Of a DNA stretch of 64,000 nt, positions 36,863-46,368 are shown one piece after another. The translations under genes were made by a program, and so were the position numbers. The notes under the pieces were generated by a model. It was not told the DNA's origin, made no database searches, and worked only from the letters and a program-made list of their open reading frames with translations. The DNA lies in contig NZ_CP014796.1 of assembly GCF_001969385.1 (NCBI RefSeq), forward strand, positions 620,001 through 684,000. Direction: 5' to 3'. The DNA comes from Salipiger profundus (GTDB lineage: Bacteria > Pseudomonadota > Alphaproteobacteria > Rhodobacterales > Rhodobacteraceae). Positions within the stretch are counted from its first letter, which is position 1, and every line of letters starts with the position of its first letter.

Positions 36863-37903
36863 TCAATAGGGCATCGGATGCGCCCGATGGGTCTCGTCGA
36901 GCCGCGCCAAAAGTTCGTCCGACAGCGTGACCTCCACCGCCCCGAGCGCGTGCTCGAGCTGATCCAGCCGCGTCGCCCCGAAGATCGACGAGGCCACGAA
37001 GGGCCGCCTTGCCGACCAGGCGAGCGCCATGTGCACCGGGTCGAGCCCGAACTCCTGCGCAACGGCCAGGTAGGCGTCGACTGCCTCGAAGGCACGCTCC
37101 GACTTGCGCCCGCCGAGATTGCCGTTGAGCGCCATGCGCGAACCCTCGGGCACTGCCCCGCCCTGGTACTTGCCGGTGAGCAGCCCCGCCGCCAGCGGCG
37201 AATAGGGCAACAGCCCCACGTCCTCGTTCACCATCAGCTCGGCGAGGTCGGTGTCGGCCAGCCGGCACAGCAGCGAATACTCGTTCTGGATCGAGGCCAC
37301 GCGCGGGCCGCCGGTCTCCTCGGCGATCCGCAGCAGCATCGCAGTCCCCCAGGCGCTGTCGTTCGACACGCCGAAGGCGCGGATGGTGCCGCGCTCGACC
37401 TCGCGCGAAAGCGCCCCCAGCGCGTCATGCATGTGCTGCACCGTCGCCGCACGGTCCTGCCCCGAGGGGTCGAACGTCCAGTTCTGCCGGAAATGGTAGC
37501 TGCCGCGGTTCGGCCAGTGGAACTGGTAGAGGTCGATGACATCGGTCTTCAGCCGCTTCAGCGACCCCTCGATGGCGCCGGGGATGGTGTCGGAGCTGAT
37601 CGGCGCGCCGTCGCGCACCATCCTGGAATCGCCGGTGTGCTTGGTGGCGAGAATCCAGTCGCCCCGCCGCCCGGTCTTCGCGAACCAGTCGCCGATGATC
37701 TCCTCGGTCCGGCCGATGGTCTCGGCAGTCACCGGGTTCACCGGATACATCTCGGCGGTGTCCATGAAGTTGATGCCGGCATCGAAGGCGCGCTCGATCT
37801 GCGCGTGGGCATCCTCGGGAGGCGTCTGGTTGCCGTAGGTCATCGTGCCGAGGCAGAGCTCGGACACGGTCATGCCGGTCCGGCCAAGCGGATTCATCTT
37901 CAT
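36863..37903 (-). CDS. Aldo/keto reductase
   Basis: A 346-residue NADPH-dependent (beta/alpha)8-barrel oxidoreductase of the AKR type. Seen: LGRTGMTVSELCLGTMTYG, NFMDTAEMY with the catalytic Asp and Tyr, LATKHTGD with the Lys, and DVIDLYQFHWPNRG and the C-terminal NADP-binding part FVASSIFGATRLDQLE. ATG 37903 follows GGAGACCGCG. The substrate is unknown; similarity is to the YajO/Tas-like proteins. It is divergent from metG. Confidence 0.88.
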   Translation of the reverse strand: MKMNPLGRTGMTVSELCLGTMTYGNQTPPEDAHAQIERAFDAGINFMDTAEMYPVNPVTAETIGRTEEIIGDWFAKTGRRGDWILATKHTGDSRMVRDGAPISSDTIPGAIEGSLKRLKTDVIDLYQFHWPNRGSYHFRQNWTFDPSGQDRAATVQHMHDALGALSREVERGTIRAFGVSNDSAWGTAMLLRIAEETGGPRVASIQNEYSLLCRLADTDLAELMVNEDVGLLPYSPLAAGLLTGKYQGGAVPEGSRMALNGNLGGRKSERAFEAVDAYLAVAQEFGLDPVHMALAWSARRPFVASSIFGATRLDQLEHALGAVEVTLSDELLARLDETHRAHPMPY

Positions 37904-38097
37904 CGCGGTCTCCGTGATATGCGTTCGGCGCAAACCTAGCGAGCCGCCCGCCGATGCCAAGGCCGGAATCGCCCCCGGCGAGCCACACGGCGCGAGCAAG
38001 CCTCGCGCCGCCGCCCGCAACGGCACCACCGTGCCACTGGCCACGCCCGGCGAGTTCGGCTAAGGGGGCTGCAAACCGGACCACAGACGGGCGAGAC

Positions 38098-39810
38098 ATG
38101 GCACGGCACCTCATCACCTCGGCGATTCCCTACATCAACGGGATCAAGCACCTCGGCAACCTCGTGGGCAGCCAGCTGCCCGCCGACCTCTTCGCCCGCT
38201 ACCAGCGCGCGCGCGGCAACGAGGTGCTGTTCCTCTGCGCGACCGACGAGCACGGCACCCCGGCCGAGCTCGCCGCCGCCAAGGCCGGCAAGCCGGTCGC
38301 CGAGTACTGCGCCGAGATGCACGAGGTTCAGGCGAGGATCGCCGAGGGCTTCCGCCTCAGCTTCGATCACTTCGGCCGCTCCTCGAGCCCTCAGAACCAC
38401 AGGCTCACCCAGCATTTCGCCGGCGTGCTGGCCGAGCGCGGCCTGATCCGCGAGGTCTCCGAGACGCAGATGTACTCGCCCACCGACGGGCGCTACCTGC
38501 CGGACCGCTACATCGAGGGCACCTGCCCGAACTGCGGCTTCGAGGATGCGCGCGGCGACCAGTGCGACAACTGCACCAAGCAGCTCGACCCGGTCGATCT
38601 CATCAACCCGCACTCGGTGATCTCGGGCGCCACCGACCTCGAGATGCGCGAGACCAAGCACCTCTACCTGTGCCAGAGCCTGATCAAGGACGAGATCGAG
38701 GCCTGGATCGACAGCAAGACCGACTGGCCGGTGCTGACCACCTCGATCGCCAAGAAATGGCTGGACGACGGCGACGGCCTGCAGGATCGCGGCATCACCC
38801 GCGATCTCGACTGGGGCATCCCGGTGAAGAAGGGCGAAGAGGACTGGCCCGGCATGGAAGGCAAGGTCTTCTACGTCTGGTTCGACGCACCGATCGAATA
38901 CATCGCCTGCGCGCAGGAATGGGTCGATGCCGGCAAGGGCGACGACTGGTCCCGCTGGTGGCGCACCGACAAGGGCGCGGACGACGTGACCTACACGCAG
39001 TTCATGGGCAAGGACAACGTGCCCTTCCACACGCTCACCTTCCCGGCGACGATCCTCGGCTCCGGCGAGCCATGGAAGCTGGTCGACTACATCAAGTCGT
39101 TCAACTACCTCAACTACGACGGCGGCCAGTTCTCGACCTCGCGCGGACGCGGCGTCTTCATGGACCAGGCGCTGGAGATCCTCCCCGCCGACTACTGGCG
39201 CTGGTGGCTGCTGAGCCACGCACCGGAAAGCTCGGACGCGGAATTCACCTGGGAGAACTTCCAGTCCTCCGTGAACAAGGATCTCGCCGACGTGCTGGGC
39301 AACTTCGCCAGCCGCGTCACCAAGTTCTGCCGCTCGAAATTCGGCGAGGTCGTCCCCGAGGGCGGTGCCTACGGCGATCTCGAAACCGCCCTGATCGAGA
39401 ACCTCACCGCGAAGATCCGCGAGTACGAGGAACACATGGCCCACGCCGAGGTCCGCAAGGCCGCGAGCGCCCTGCGCGCGGCCTGGGTGCTCGGCAACGA
39501 ATACCTGCAGGAGGCGGCCCCCTGGTCGACCTTCAAGACCGACCCCGAAACGGCGGCGATGCAGATCCGTCTCGCGCTGAACCTGATCCGGCTCTACGCG
39601 GTGATCTCCGCGCCGTTCATCCCGGACGCCTCGGCGCAGCTGCTGACCGCGCTCGCCACCCAAGACGACAGCTGGCCCGACGACGTGCCGGCGGCGCTGC
39701 AGATCCTGCCCGCAGGTCACGCCTTCACCGTGCCCGACGTGACCTTCCGCAAGATCACCGACACCGAACGCGAGGAATGGCAGGCGCGGTTCGCCGGCAA
39801 GCGTGACTGA
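38098..39810 (+). CDS. metG: Methionine--tRNA ligase
   Basis: Class I aminoacyl-tRNA synthetase, 570 residues, shorter than the E. coli enzyme because it lacks the C-terminal tRNA-binding extension. Seen: HIGH-type motif [16 protein letters not shown], zinc knuckle [17 protein letters not shown] (about residues 143-159), and in place of the KMSKS loop the sequence [13 protein letters not shown] (about 339-351), which keeps the SxSRG pattern of a bacterial subgroup. The downstream repeats lie between it and truB. Confidence 0.94.
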   Translation: MARHLITSAIPYINGIKHLGNLVGSQLPADLFARYQRARGNEVLFLCATDEHGTPAELAAAKAGKPVAEYCAEMHEVQARIAEGFRLSFDHFGRSSSPQNHRLTQHFAGVLAERGLIREVSETQMYSPTDGRYLPDRYIEGTCPNCGFEDARGDQCDNCTKQLDPVDLINPHSVISGATDLEMRETKHLYLCQSLIKDEIEAWIDSKTDWPVLTTSIAKKWLDDGDGLQDRGITRDLDWGIPVKKGEEDWPGMEGKVFYVWFDAPIEYIACAQEWVDAGKGDDWSRWWRTDKGADDVTYTQFMGKDNVPFHTLTFPATILGSGEPWKLVDYIKSFNYLNYDGGQFSTSRGRGVFMDQALEILPADYWRWWLLSHAPESSDAEFTWENFQSSVNKDLADVLGNFASRVTKFCRSKFGEVVPEGGAYGDLETALIENLTAKIREYEEHMAHAEVRKAASALRAAWVLGNEYLQEAAPWSTFKTDPETAAMQIRLALNLIRLYAVISAPFIPDASAQLLTALATQDDSWPDDVPAALQILPAGHAFTVPDVTFRKITDTEREEWQARFAGKRD

Positions 39811-39840
39811 CCCGCAGCTGGCCCGGCCGCGGCGCAGTTG

Positions 39841-39972
39841 GCCAGCGCCGGATGCCTCCGGCGGGGATATTTGATGCCAGAAGAAACCCCGGGCGCCGCG
39901 CCCGGCCTTCTTCTGGCCCGAAATATCCCGGGGGAGTCGCCGCACAGGCGGCGACGGGGGCCGCGCCCCCGA
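39841..39972. repeat. Dispersed intergenic repeat, double copy (facing)
   Basis: Two copies of the CTTCTGGC..AAATATCCC core face each other (about 39862-39887 reversed and 39906-39932 forward), around an inner CCGGGCGC/GCGCCCGG hairpin, with GGGGGC..CCCCC at the end. The whole could fold as one long stem and may terminate transcription between metG and truB. Confidence 0.75.
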
Positions 39973-40042
39973 CATTGCACGAGATTGACAAGCACGGCGC
40001 GCGCTTGCTAACCGGCGCGCCTCATCACGCAGAGGGCAGAGC

Positions 40043-40957
40043 ATGGCACGCAAGAAGGGCCGCGACATTTCCGGCTGGCTGATCGTCGACAAACCGGCGG
40101 GCATGACCTCGACGTCGGTGGTCAACAAGGTGCGCTGGGCACTCGCCGCAAAGAAGGCGGGACACGCGGGCACGCTCGACCCGGACGCGACGGGCGTGCT
40201 GGCCGTGGCGCTGGGCGAGGCCACCAAGACGGTGCCCTTCGTCACCGATGCGCTCAAGGCGTATCGGTTCACCGTGCGCCTCGGGCAGCGGACCAACACC
40301 GACGACGCCGAGGGCGAGGTGATCGCTTCCTCCGACGCGCGTCCCTCGGATGACGAGATCAAGGAAGCCCTGCACCGCTTCGTCGGCGAGATCGAGCAGA
40401 TCCCGCCGCAGTTCTCGGCGGTGAAGATCGACGGCGAGCGGGCCTACAAGCGCGCCCGCGATGGCGAGACGATGGAGATCGCGGCCCGCCCGCTCTGGGT
40501 CGAGGAACTGGTGATGACCGGTCGTCCCGATTCCGATCACGTCGAACTCGAGATGACCTGCGGCAAGGGCGGCTACGTGCGCTCCATCGCGCGCGATCTC
40601 GGCGAGGCGCTCGGCTGCCACGGCCACGTGCGCGAGCTGCGCCGCATCTGGTCGGGCCCGTTCGAGGCCGAGGACGGCATCGGCATCGAGCAGATCGACG
40701 CGCTGGCCAAGACCCCCGAGCTCGACGAAAAGCTGCTGCCGCTCGAGGTCGGGCTCGCCGACCTGCCGGAACTGAAATGCACGCCCGAGGGCGCGGCAAA
40801 GCTGCGCAACGGCAATCCCGGAATGGTCATCCCCGGCGACGTGGATTACGGCGACGAGGCCTGGGCCTCGCTCGACGGCCGCGCCGTGGCGGTGGGCGTC
40901 TTCAAGGCCGGCGAGCTTCACCCGACGCGGGTCTTCGTACAGCCGGTCTCCGGCTGA
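40043..40957 (+). CDS. truB: tRNA pseudouridine55 synthase
   Basis: Makes pseudouridine at position 55 of tRNA; 304 residues. Seen: [22 protein letters not shown], catalytic aspartate motif [50 protein letters not shown] and [16 protein letters not shown]. The C-terminal half has the usual extension. A single gene, convergent with the hydrolase at 41025. Confidence 0.95.
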   Translation: MARKKGRDISGWLIVDKPAGMTSTSVVNKVRWALAAKKAGHAGTLDPDATGVLAVALGEATKTVPFVTDALKAYRFTVRLGQRTNTDDAEGEVIASSDARPSDDEIKEALHRFVGEIEQIPPQFSAVKIDGERAYKRARDGETMEIAARPLWVEELVMTGRPDSDHVELEMTCGKGGYVRSIARDLGEALGCHGHVRELRRIWSGPFEAEDGIGIEQIDALAKTPELDEKLLPLEVGLADLPELKCTPEGAAKLRNGNPGMVIPGDVDYGDEAWASLDGRAVAVGVFKAGELHPTRVFVQPVSG

Positions 40958-41024
40958 CCTCTGCCGGCCGGGCGCGACGCTTAAGATCTTTCGCAGAAAA
41001 ATCTTCTACCCAAGCCGCCCCGGA

Positions 41025-41846
41025 CTAGCCGAGCGCTGCGATCCAGCGCCCGAGGGCGTCGAGCGCCTCGGGCTCGTCGAGGAAAGGCACATGCCCGCGC
41101 CCCGGCACCTCGGTCGCGATCATGTCCGGCCGCCGCGCCTTCATCTCGGCGAAGGTGCCCTCCGACAGAAGGTCCGAGTTGGCCCCGCGTATCGCGCAGA
41201 GCGGCACCCCCTCCAGCGCGTCGAAGAGTGGCCAGAGGTCGGCGGCGGGCTGCGCGCCGTCGCCCAGCACCGCGTCGCGCAGCTTCGGATCGTAGGTGAT
41301 CTCGAGCCCGGCCTCGGTCTCACGGTAGAATTTCTCGACCTCGGCGCGCCAGCGGCTTTCAGGAACGCCTTCGAAGGCGGTCATGGCGACCGCGCGCTTC
41401 GCCACGGCCTCGTCATGGGATTTCCAGACCGGGTTGCGGCCGAGGTAGCCCTTGATGACGTCGAGCCCCGCATCCGCGATCTCGGGGCCGATGTCGTTCA
41501 GCGCAACGCCCGACAGCCTGTCCTTCGCGGTCGCCGCCAGCACCATGGCGATCAGCCCGCCGCGCGAGGTGCCGAGCACCGCGGCGCGGTCAAGCCCGAG
41601 GTGATCGAGCAGTTCCAGCGCGTCGCGGCCCTCTACCGGGATGGTGTAGCAAGAGGGGTCACCCCAGTCCGACCGGCCGCGACCGCGGTAGTCCATGCGG
41701 ATCAGACGCACCCCGTCGAGATGCGGCGCGACGTAGTCGAAGTCGCGCCCGTCGCGCGTGAGGCCCGCGAGGCACAGCACCGGCGTGCCTGCGCCCGCGT
41801 CGTCGTAGTGCAACGACAGCCCGTCGGAGGTGGTGAATCGCGGCAT
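41025..41846 (-). CDS. Alpha/beta hydrolase
   Basis: A 273-residue alpha/beta-hydrolase-fold enzyme with nucleophile elbow GTSRGG (typical GxSxG with Arg), an oxyanion region CLAGLTRDGRDF, acid near IRGANSDLLS and histidine in GRGHVPFLDEP. The substrate is unknown. Its ATG overlaps the stop of the haloacid dehalogenase (TGATG), so the two are one transcript, which may point to use of halogenated or hydroxy acids, but this is inference only. Confidence 0.82.
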   Translation of the reverse strand: MPRFTTSDGLSLHYDDAGAGTPVLCLAGLTRDGRDFDYVAPHLDGVRLIRMDYRGRGRSDWGDPSCYTIPVEGRDALELLDHLGLDRAAVLGTSRGGLIAMVLAATAKDRLSGVALNDIGPEIADAGLDVIKGYLGRNPVWKSHDEAVAKRAVAMTAFEGVPESRWRAEVEKFYRETEAGLEITYDPKLRDAVLGDGAQPAADLWPLFDALEGVPLCAIRGANSDLLSEGTFAEMKARRPDMIATEVPGRGHVPFLDEPEALDALGRWIAALG

Positions 41847-42523
41847 CAGAGAAGCTCCGGGATGCTGGAAAGGTCGGTGAGCACGTGCTCCGGTGTGCCG
41901 GGCAGACGATCCATGGGAAGGCCGGCTCGGTTCACCCAGGCGGTGTGAAAGCCGTAGGCGGCGGCACCGGCGGCATCCCAGCCGTTCGACGAGACGAACA
42001 GCACCTCGGAGGGATCGGTGCCGAAGCGTGCGCCGACCATGTCGTAGACCGCGCGCGCCGGCTTGAAGACGCCCACCTCCTCGACCGAGAGCACCGCGTC
42101 GAGGTAGAGGCCGACGCCCGCGCTTTCGACAGCCCCGCCGAGCATGTCGGGCGAGCCGTTCGACAGGATCGCGCAGGCGAGCCCCTGCGCCTTCAGCCGT
42201 GCCAGCAACTCCGGCACCTCCGGGTAGGCCGCGAGCTGCCAGTAGAGCGCCAGCAGGTCCTCGCGCAGAACAGGGTCCGTCAAACCGTGGCGGGCCATCG
42301 CCCAGTCGAGCCCGTCCTGCGTGACCTGCCAGAACGGCAGGTGCTCGCCGGTGATCGCCCTGAGCCAGGAGTATTCGAGCTGCTTGCGCCGCCAATCCTC
42401 GGCCAGCGGCCCCTGCACCGCCGCAAGCGCCTCCTGTCCGGGTTGCGCCGCGAGGGACCGTGCCGCTGCCGAAACATCGAACAGCGTGCCGTAAGCATCG
42501 AAGATACAGGTTGAAATTACCAT
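41846..42523 (-). CDS. (S)-2-haloacid dehalogenase (HAD type II)
   Basis: A 225-residue HAD-superfamily dehalogenase that converts 2-haloalkanoates to 2-hydroxyacids. Seen: nucleophile Asp9 in FDAYGTLFDV, AILSNGSPDML, lysine motif VFKPARAVYDM and FVSSNGWDAAGAAAYG. It matches the type II dehalogenase family, whose length is about 220-230. ATG 42523 follows GGAGG; an in-frame ATG at 42610 would add 29 unlikely residues. It overlaps the alpha/beta hydrolase. Confidence 0.88.
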   Translation of the reverse strand: MVISTCIFDAYGTLFDVSAAARSLAAQPGQEALAAVQGPLAEDWRRKQLEYSWLRAITGEHLPFWQVTQDGLDWAMARHGLTDPVLREDLLALYWQLAAYPEVPELLARLKAQGLACAILSNGSPDMLGGAVESAGVGLYLDAVLSVEEVGVFKPARAVYDMVGARFGTDPSEVLFVSSNGWDAAGAAAYGFHTAWVNRAGLPMDRLPGTPEHVLTDLSSIPELL

Positions 42524-42704
42524 GCGCGGAACCTCCCGCGCGCGAGACTGGCACGCCGGCCGATGCCTTGGAACCCCAAATTTTCCTCGGATGTTTGCAA
42601 TCGGCGACATGGATCGCTACCTTTTGGGAGAGCGACACGAGAACCCGCCCATTTGCGGCCTCGTCAATTCACGCAAAGCAATCCCCAAACGAACGGAGCA
42701 ACTC

Positions 42705-43133
42705 ATGACGCAGGTCAAATCCGGCGACACCGTCCGCATTCATTACACCGGCACCCTTGCCGACGGCACCACCTTCGACTCCAGCCAGGGCCGCGACCCG
42801 CTGGAGTTCACCGTGGGCTCCGGCCAGATCATCCCGGGCCTCGACAAGGCGATGACCGGCATGGAGCCGGGCGAGAAGAAGACGGTCGAGGTGCCCTCGG
42901 AAGAGGCCTATGGCCCGGTCCACGACGAAGCGCGCCAGCACGTGCCGCGCACCGAGATTCCGGACCACATTCCGCTCGACCTCGGCACCCAGCTGCAGGT
43001 GCAGACGCCGACCGGCCAGACCGTGCAGGTCGTCGTGGCCGACGTGACCGAAGAGCAGGTGACCCTCGATGCCAACCACCCGCTGGCGGGCAAGGACCTG
43101 ACCTTCAACATCGAGCTGGTCGAGATCGCCTGA
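42705..43133 (+). CDS. FKBP-type peptidyl-prolyl isomerase (SlyD-like)
   Basis: A 142-residue protein of the SlyD/FKBP type. Seen: VRIHYTGTLADGTTFDSS, PLEFTVGSGQIIPGLDKAMTGMEPGEKKTVEVP and EEAYG..; the flap domain DHIPLDLGTQLQVQTPTGQTVQV follows, then DANHPLAGKDLTFNIELVEI. The His-rich nickel tail of SlyD is absent, so it is a plain FKBP of this branch. ATG 42705 follows GGAGCAACTC. Confidence 0.9.
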   Translation: MTQVKSGDTVRIHYTGTLADGTTFDSSQGRDPLEFTVGSGQIIPGLDKAMTGMEPGEKKTVEVPSEEAYGPVHDEARQHVPRTEIPDHIPLDLGTQLQVQTPTGQTVQVVVADVTEEQVTLDANHPLAGKDLTFNIELVEIA

Positions 43134-43175
43134 TCCGTCCTGCCCCGGCGGCGATGGCGCCGCCCTGAACATCGA

Positions 43176-43211
43176 GACCCCGGCGTCCCTTGTGGCCGCC
43201 GGGGTCTTTTT
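43176..43211 (+). terminator. Intrinsic terminator after the FKBP gene
   Basis: GACCCCGGCG (43176-43185) with CGCCGGGGTC (43197-43206), 11-base loop and TTTTTC tail. One of the cleanest terminators in the window. Confidence 0.9.
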
Positions 43212-43289
43212 CGGTTCGGCTTCCGTCCTGCCGCGCGCGGCGTTACGGTCGGGACGACCTGCAAGACACGAACGAACGGAGCGACCGCG

Positions 43290-44081
43290 ATGCAGATGGC
43301 CGACCTTGGCGACATCCGCCTGCACTACCGCCTCGACGGGCCGGAAGACGGCGCGCCGCTGGTCTTCTCGAACGCGCTCGGCAGCGACTTCCGGATATGG
43401 GACAAGGTCGTGGCCCGGCTTCCGGGCTCCCTGCGGATCCTGCGCTACGACACGCGCGGACACGGGCTGTCGGATGCGCCCGAGGGCCCCTATTCGATGG
43501 GCTCGCTCGTGCGCGACCTCGAACGGCTCATGGAGCACGTGGACATGCGCGACGCGGTCGTGGTCGGGCTGTCGCTCGGCGGCATGATCGCGCAGGGGCT
43601 CGCGGCCAAGCGGCTCGATCTCGTGCGGGCGCTGGTGCTGTCGAACACCGCCTGCAAGATCGGCACCCGCGACATCTGGGCCGACCGCATCGCGACGGTG
43701 ACCGAGGGCGGCACGGCGGCGCTGGCCGAGGGCACGCTGCAACGCTGGTTCTCGCCGCCATTCCACGACACGCCCGAGATCACCGGCTGGCGCCACATGC
43801 TCGAGCGCTCCGACCGGACCGGCTATGTCGGCTGTTGCCACGCCATCGCGGGCACCGACTTCATGACGCCGACATCGGGATTGCGGCTGGCGGCCATGGG
43901 CATCGCAGGCAGCGCCGACGGCTCGACCCCGCCCGATCTCGTGCGCGAGACGACCGAGCTGATCCCCGGCGCGCGCTTCGAGCTGATCCGCGGCGCAGGC
44001 CACCTGCCCTGCATCGAGACCCCGGACGCCTACGCGGCGTTGCTGACCGACTTCCTCACGGCGCAGGGGCACGCTGGCTGA
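43290..44081 (+). CDS. pcaD: 3-oxoadipate enol-lactonase
   Basis: Alpha/beta hydrolase of the beta-ketoadipate pathway that opens the enol-lactone to 3-oxoadipate; 263 residues. Seen: FSNALGSDFRIWDKV (oxyanion region), RYDTRGHGLSD, nucleophile motif VGLSLGGMIAQGLA, and catalytic histidine in GAGHLPCIETP. The pca genes C, H and G are not adjacent; two further genes follow in the same run. The next start overlaps its stop (TGATG). Confidence 0.88.
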   Translation: MQMADLGDIRLHYRLDGPEDGAPLVFSNALGSDFRIWDKVVARLPGSLRILRYDTRGHGLSDAPEGPYSMGSLVRDLERLMEHVDMRDAVVVGLSLGGMIAQGLAAKRLDLVRALVLSNTACKIGTRDIWADRIATVTEGGTAALAEGTLQRWFSPPFHDTPEITGWRHMLERSDRTGYVGCCHAIAGTDFMTPTSGLRLAAMGIAGSADGSTPPDLVRETTELIPGARFELIRGAGHLPCIETPDAYAALLTDFLTAQGHAG

Positions 44082-44791
44082 TGGCGCGGTTCCTGCTGAT
44101 CCACGGCGCGAGCCACGGCGCCTGGTGCTGGGACGCCCTGCGCGCGGCGCTCGTCGCGCGGGGCCACGAGGCCACCGCCATCGACCTGCCCGCCCATGGC
44201 GACGATTCCACGCCGCCCGCCGAGGCGACGCTCGACAGATATGTCGCGGCGATCCTCGCAGCGCTGAGCGAGCCGGCCATCGTCGTCGCGCATTCCATGG
44301 CGGGCGTTCCCGCCACCGCCGCCGCCGACCGCGCCCCGGACCGCGTGGCGCGGCTGGTCTATCTCTGCGCCTACCTGCCCGGGGACGGCGCCAGCGTCGG
44401 CTCGCTGGTGCAGGCGCAGGCCACGCAGCCGCTGCGCGCCGCGATCCGCCGTGGCGCCGACCGCGACAGCTTCACCTTCGCGCCGGAGCTGGCGCCGGAG
44501 CTCTTCTACAACGGCTGCCCACCGGACACCGTGGCACGGGCGCTCGACCGGCTCACCCCCGAACCCGTCGTGGCGCAGGCCACCCCTGTCTCGCTCGGCG
44601 GCGACATCGCCGAGGTGCCCCGCAGCTACATCCTCTGCACGGAGGATCACGCCATTCCACCCGAAGACCAGCGCCGGATGGCCTCTGCCCTGCCCCCCGG
44701 CGACGTCCACGAGCGGCCCTGGTCGCACTCGCCCTTCTTCTCTGCGCCCGAGGCGCTCGCAGACCTGCTCGGAGATATTGCGGCGGGCTGA
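44081..44791 (+). CDS. Alpha/beta fold hydrolase (methylesterase/hydroxynitrile-lyase-like)
   Basis: A 236-residue hydrolase of the small-esterase/hydroxynitrile-lyase branch. Seen: ARFLLIHGASHGAWCWDAL with the HG-G loop, DLPAHGDDSTPP, nucleophile in VVAHSMAGVPATA, and histidine in the WSHSPFFS segment. The substrate is unknown. It starts inside the stop of pcaD and is followed 62 bases later by the PcaB-like gene. Confidence 0.82.
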   Translation: MARFLLIHGASHGAWCWDALRAALVARGHEATAIDLPAHGDDSTPPAEATLDRYVAAILAALSEPAIVVAHSMAGVPATAAADRAPDRVARLVYLCAYLPGDGASVGSLVQAQATQPLRAAIRRGADRDSFTFAPELAPELFYNGCPPDTVARALDRLTPEPVVAQATPVSLGGDIAEVPRSYILCTEDHAIPPEDQRRMASALPPGDVHERPWSHSPFFSAPEALADLLGDIAAG

Positions 44792-44853
44792 CGGGCTGGC
44801 GTCCGGCGCGGCCCCTGCGCTATACGGGCCGCGCCACGTCACAGGAGCCCGCG

Positions 44854-45819
44854 ATGACCGCCACCCCGTTCGACAGCGCCTACCTGCACAAGCTTTTTGC
44901 CACCGGTGAGGCCGCGAAGCTGTTCACCGACAGTGCCGAGGTGCGCGCGATGATGATCGTGCTCGGCGCACTGGCCAAGGTGCAGGGCGCATCAGGCCTC
45001 ATTCCCGAAACTGCCGGCAAGGCGATCCACCGCGCCTCGCTCGAACTGCAGATCGACCCGGGCGGGCTGGCCGATGACACCGCGCGGGACGGAACCCCGG
45101 TGCCTTCGGTGGTGGCCTCCTTCGGCGCGCTGATGCAGGCGCCCGAGTACGTGCCCTACCTCTGCCACGAGACCGCGCCCGATGACATCGAGGACAGCGC
45201 CCTGATGCTGCGGATGCGGCAGGTGCTGGCGCAGGCCGACGCGGGCCTCACGACGCTTCTCGACGATCTCGGCGCGGTGGCCGGCGGCGGGCACGCCCCC
45301 GATTCCGCCACCCGCGCGGCCCGCGCGGGTTGGCCGCTTCTGGCCCTGCGCGACGAACTTGCGCTTCTGCGGCAGCGGGCGCTGCCGGTGGCGCTCTCCG
45401 ATGCCGACGAACGCCTGCGCGCGGCGCTGGCCGAGGCGCTCAACCTCACCGATCCGGGACGCGGCTGGCGGGACGACCGCGCCCCGCTGCGCGACATTGC
45501 CGGCTGGTCTGCGCGGCTCGTCACCGCGCTTGCCGCACTGGCCCGTCCGGACGCCACCGCCACGCCTCCGGCCGCCGCGCTGGAGGCGCTCAGGCCCCAG
45601 GCCGCGGCGCTGCTGACGGTGGTGAACGCCAGCCCGGAGCCGCAGGTCGCACGACTTGCGGAACGGCTGGCCCTGCCGCAGCTCCTGCTCTGTGCCAACG
45701 CGGCGCTGAGCCGCGCGCAAGCGCTTGCCACGGGCCTGCGCAGCACGCCCGGGGGCACCGGCGACGCGCCGGACGAGGCGCGCCGCTTTGCAAAGGCGGT
45801 GAGATCGGAGCGAAGCTGA
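44854..45819 (+). CDS. PcaB-like lyase-family protein lacking the catalytic signatures (possible pseudoenzyme)
   Basis: A 321-residue protein whose first 130 residues match the adenylosuccinate-lyase/3-carboxymuconate cycloisomerase family (SAYLHKLFATGEAAKLFTDSAEVRAM, IHRASLELQIDP, DGTPVPSVVASF). The family's HWGATSQD segment appears as CHETAPDD (104-111), and the C-terminal SSxMPxKxNP signature is absent; the residual C-terminal block still aligns (RLALPQLLLCANAALSRAQ) but is shortened. No frameshift or internal stop is evident. It may be a degraded paralogue or a regulatory protein. It follows pcaD and a hydrolase. Confidence 0.65.
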   Translation: MTATPFDSAYLHKLFATGEAAKLFTDSAEVRAMMIVLGALAKVQGASGLIPETAGKAIHRASLELQIDPGGLADDTARDGTPVPSVVASFGALMQAPEYVPYLCHETAPDDIEDSALMLRMRQVLAQADAGLTTLLDDLGAVAGGGHAPDSATRAARAGWPLLALRDELALLRQRALPVALSDADERLRAALAEALNLTDPGRGWRDDRAPLRDIAGWSARLVTALAALARPDATATPPAAALEALRPQAAALLTVVNASPEPQVARLAERLALPQLLLCANAALSRAQALATGLRSTPGGTGDAPDEARRFAKAVRSERS

Positions 45820-45951
45820 ACGCTGCGGGAACCAAGCTCCCGTAATGCGCGTTATTGTGAATGATCTTGCGCGCCGCAAACGAGTGGCAAGATGTCGCAA
45901 ATCTCTCGGAAGGTGCTATATGAGGCATCCAATTCAAGAAGGCCCTGACCA

Positions 45952-46278
45952 GTGAACGACGATATGATGATTGCTCCACCCGAGGAAATGGCCGCGAATG
46001 CGCGCAACGCTGCCGCTTACCTCAAGACTCTCGCTCACGAGGGCCGACTGATGATCCTGTGCCACCTGGGATCGGGCGAGAAGTCGGTCGGCGAACTCGA
46101 AACCCTGCTCGGCACCCGGCAAGCGGCTGTCAGCCAGATGCTCGCCCGCCTGCGTGAAGAGGGGCTCGTCAGCACCCGCCGCGACGGCAAGACGATCTAC
46201 TACAGCCTTTCCGACGGCGATACGTCGCGCGTGATCGGCCTGCTCTACGAGATCTTCTGCGCGCAGAACGAAGCCTGA
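45952..46278 (+). CDS. ArsR-family regulator with BigR/SqrR-type cysteines
   Basis: A 108-residue winged-helix repressor. Seen: LKTLAHEGRLMILCHLGSGEKSVGELETLLGTRQAAVSQMLARLREEGLVSTRRDGKTIYYSL, with Cys37 and Cys103, 66 residues apart. This equals the spacing reported for BigR (C42/C108) and SqrR (C41/C107), which sense persulfide or reactive sulfur. The GTG at 45952 has an AAGG site at a usable distance; ATG 45964 has none. No sulfide-oxidation genes follow, so the target is unclear. Confidence 0.82.
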   Translation: MNDDMMIAPPEEMAANARNAAAYLKTLAHEGRLMILCHLGSGEKSVGELETLLGTRQAAVSQMLARLREEGLVSTRRDGKTIYYSLSDGDTSRVIGLLYEIFCAQNEA

Positions 46279-46368
46279 GGAGGCGCGGTCGGGCGTGTCG
46301 GTTCACGCCCTGTCCCGATACCCAGCGGGTCGAAACCCCGCTTCACCCCTGACATCAAGACACTGTCC

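Noticed and set aside
34390..37095. Open frame of 901 codons on the minus strand across the SH3 gene and ABC exporter
   Set aside because: Antisense to a full ABC exporter with all motifs; composition of the predicted protein is His/Arg/Asp-rich shadow sequence.
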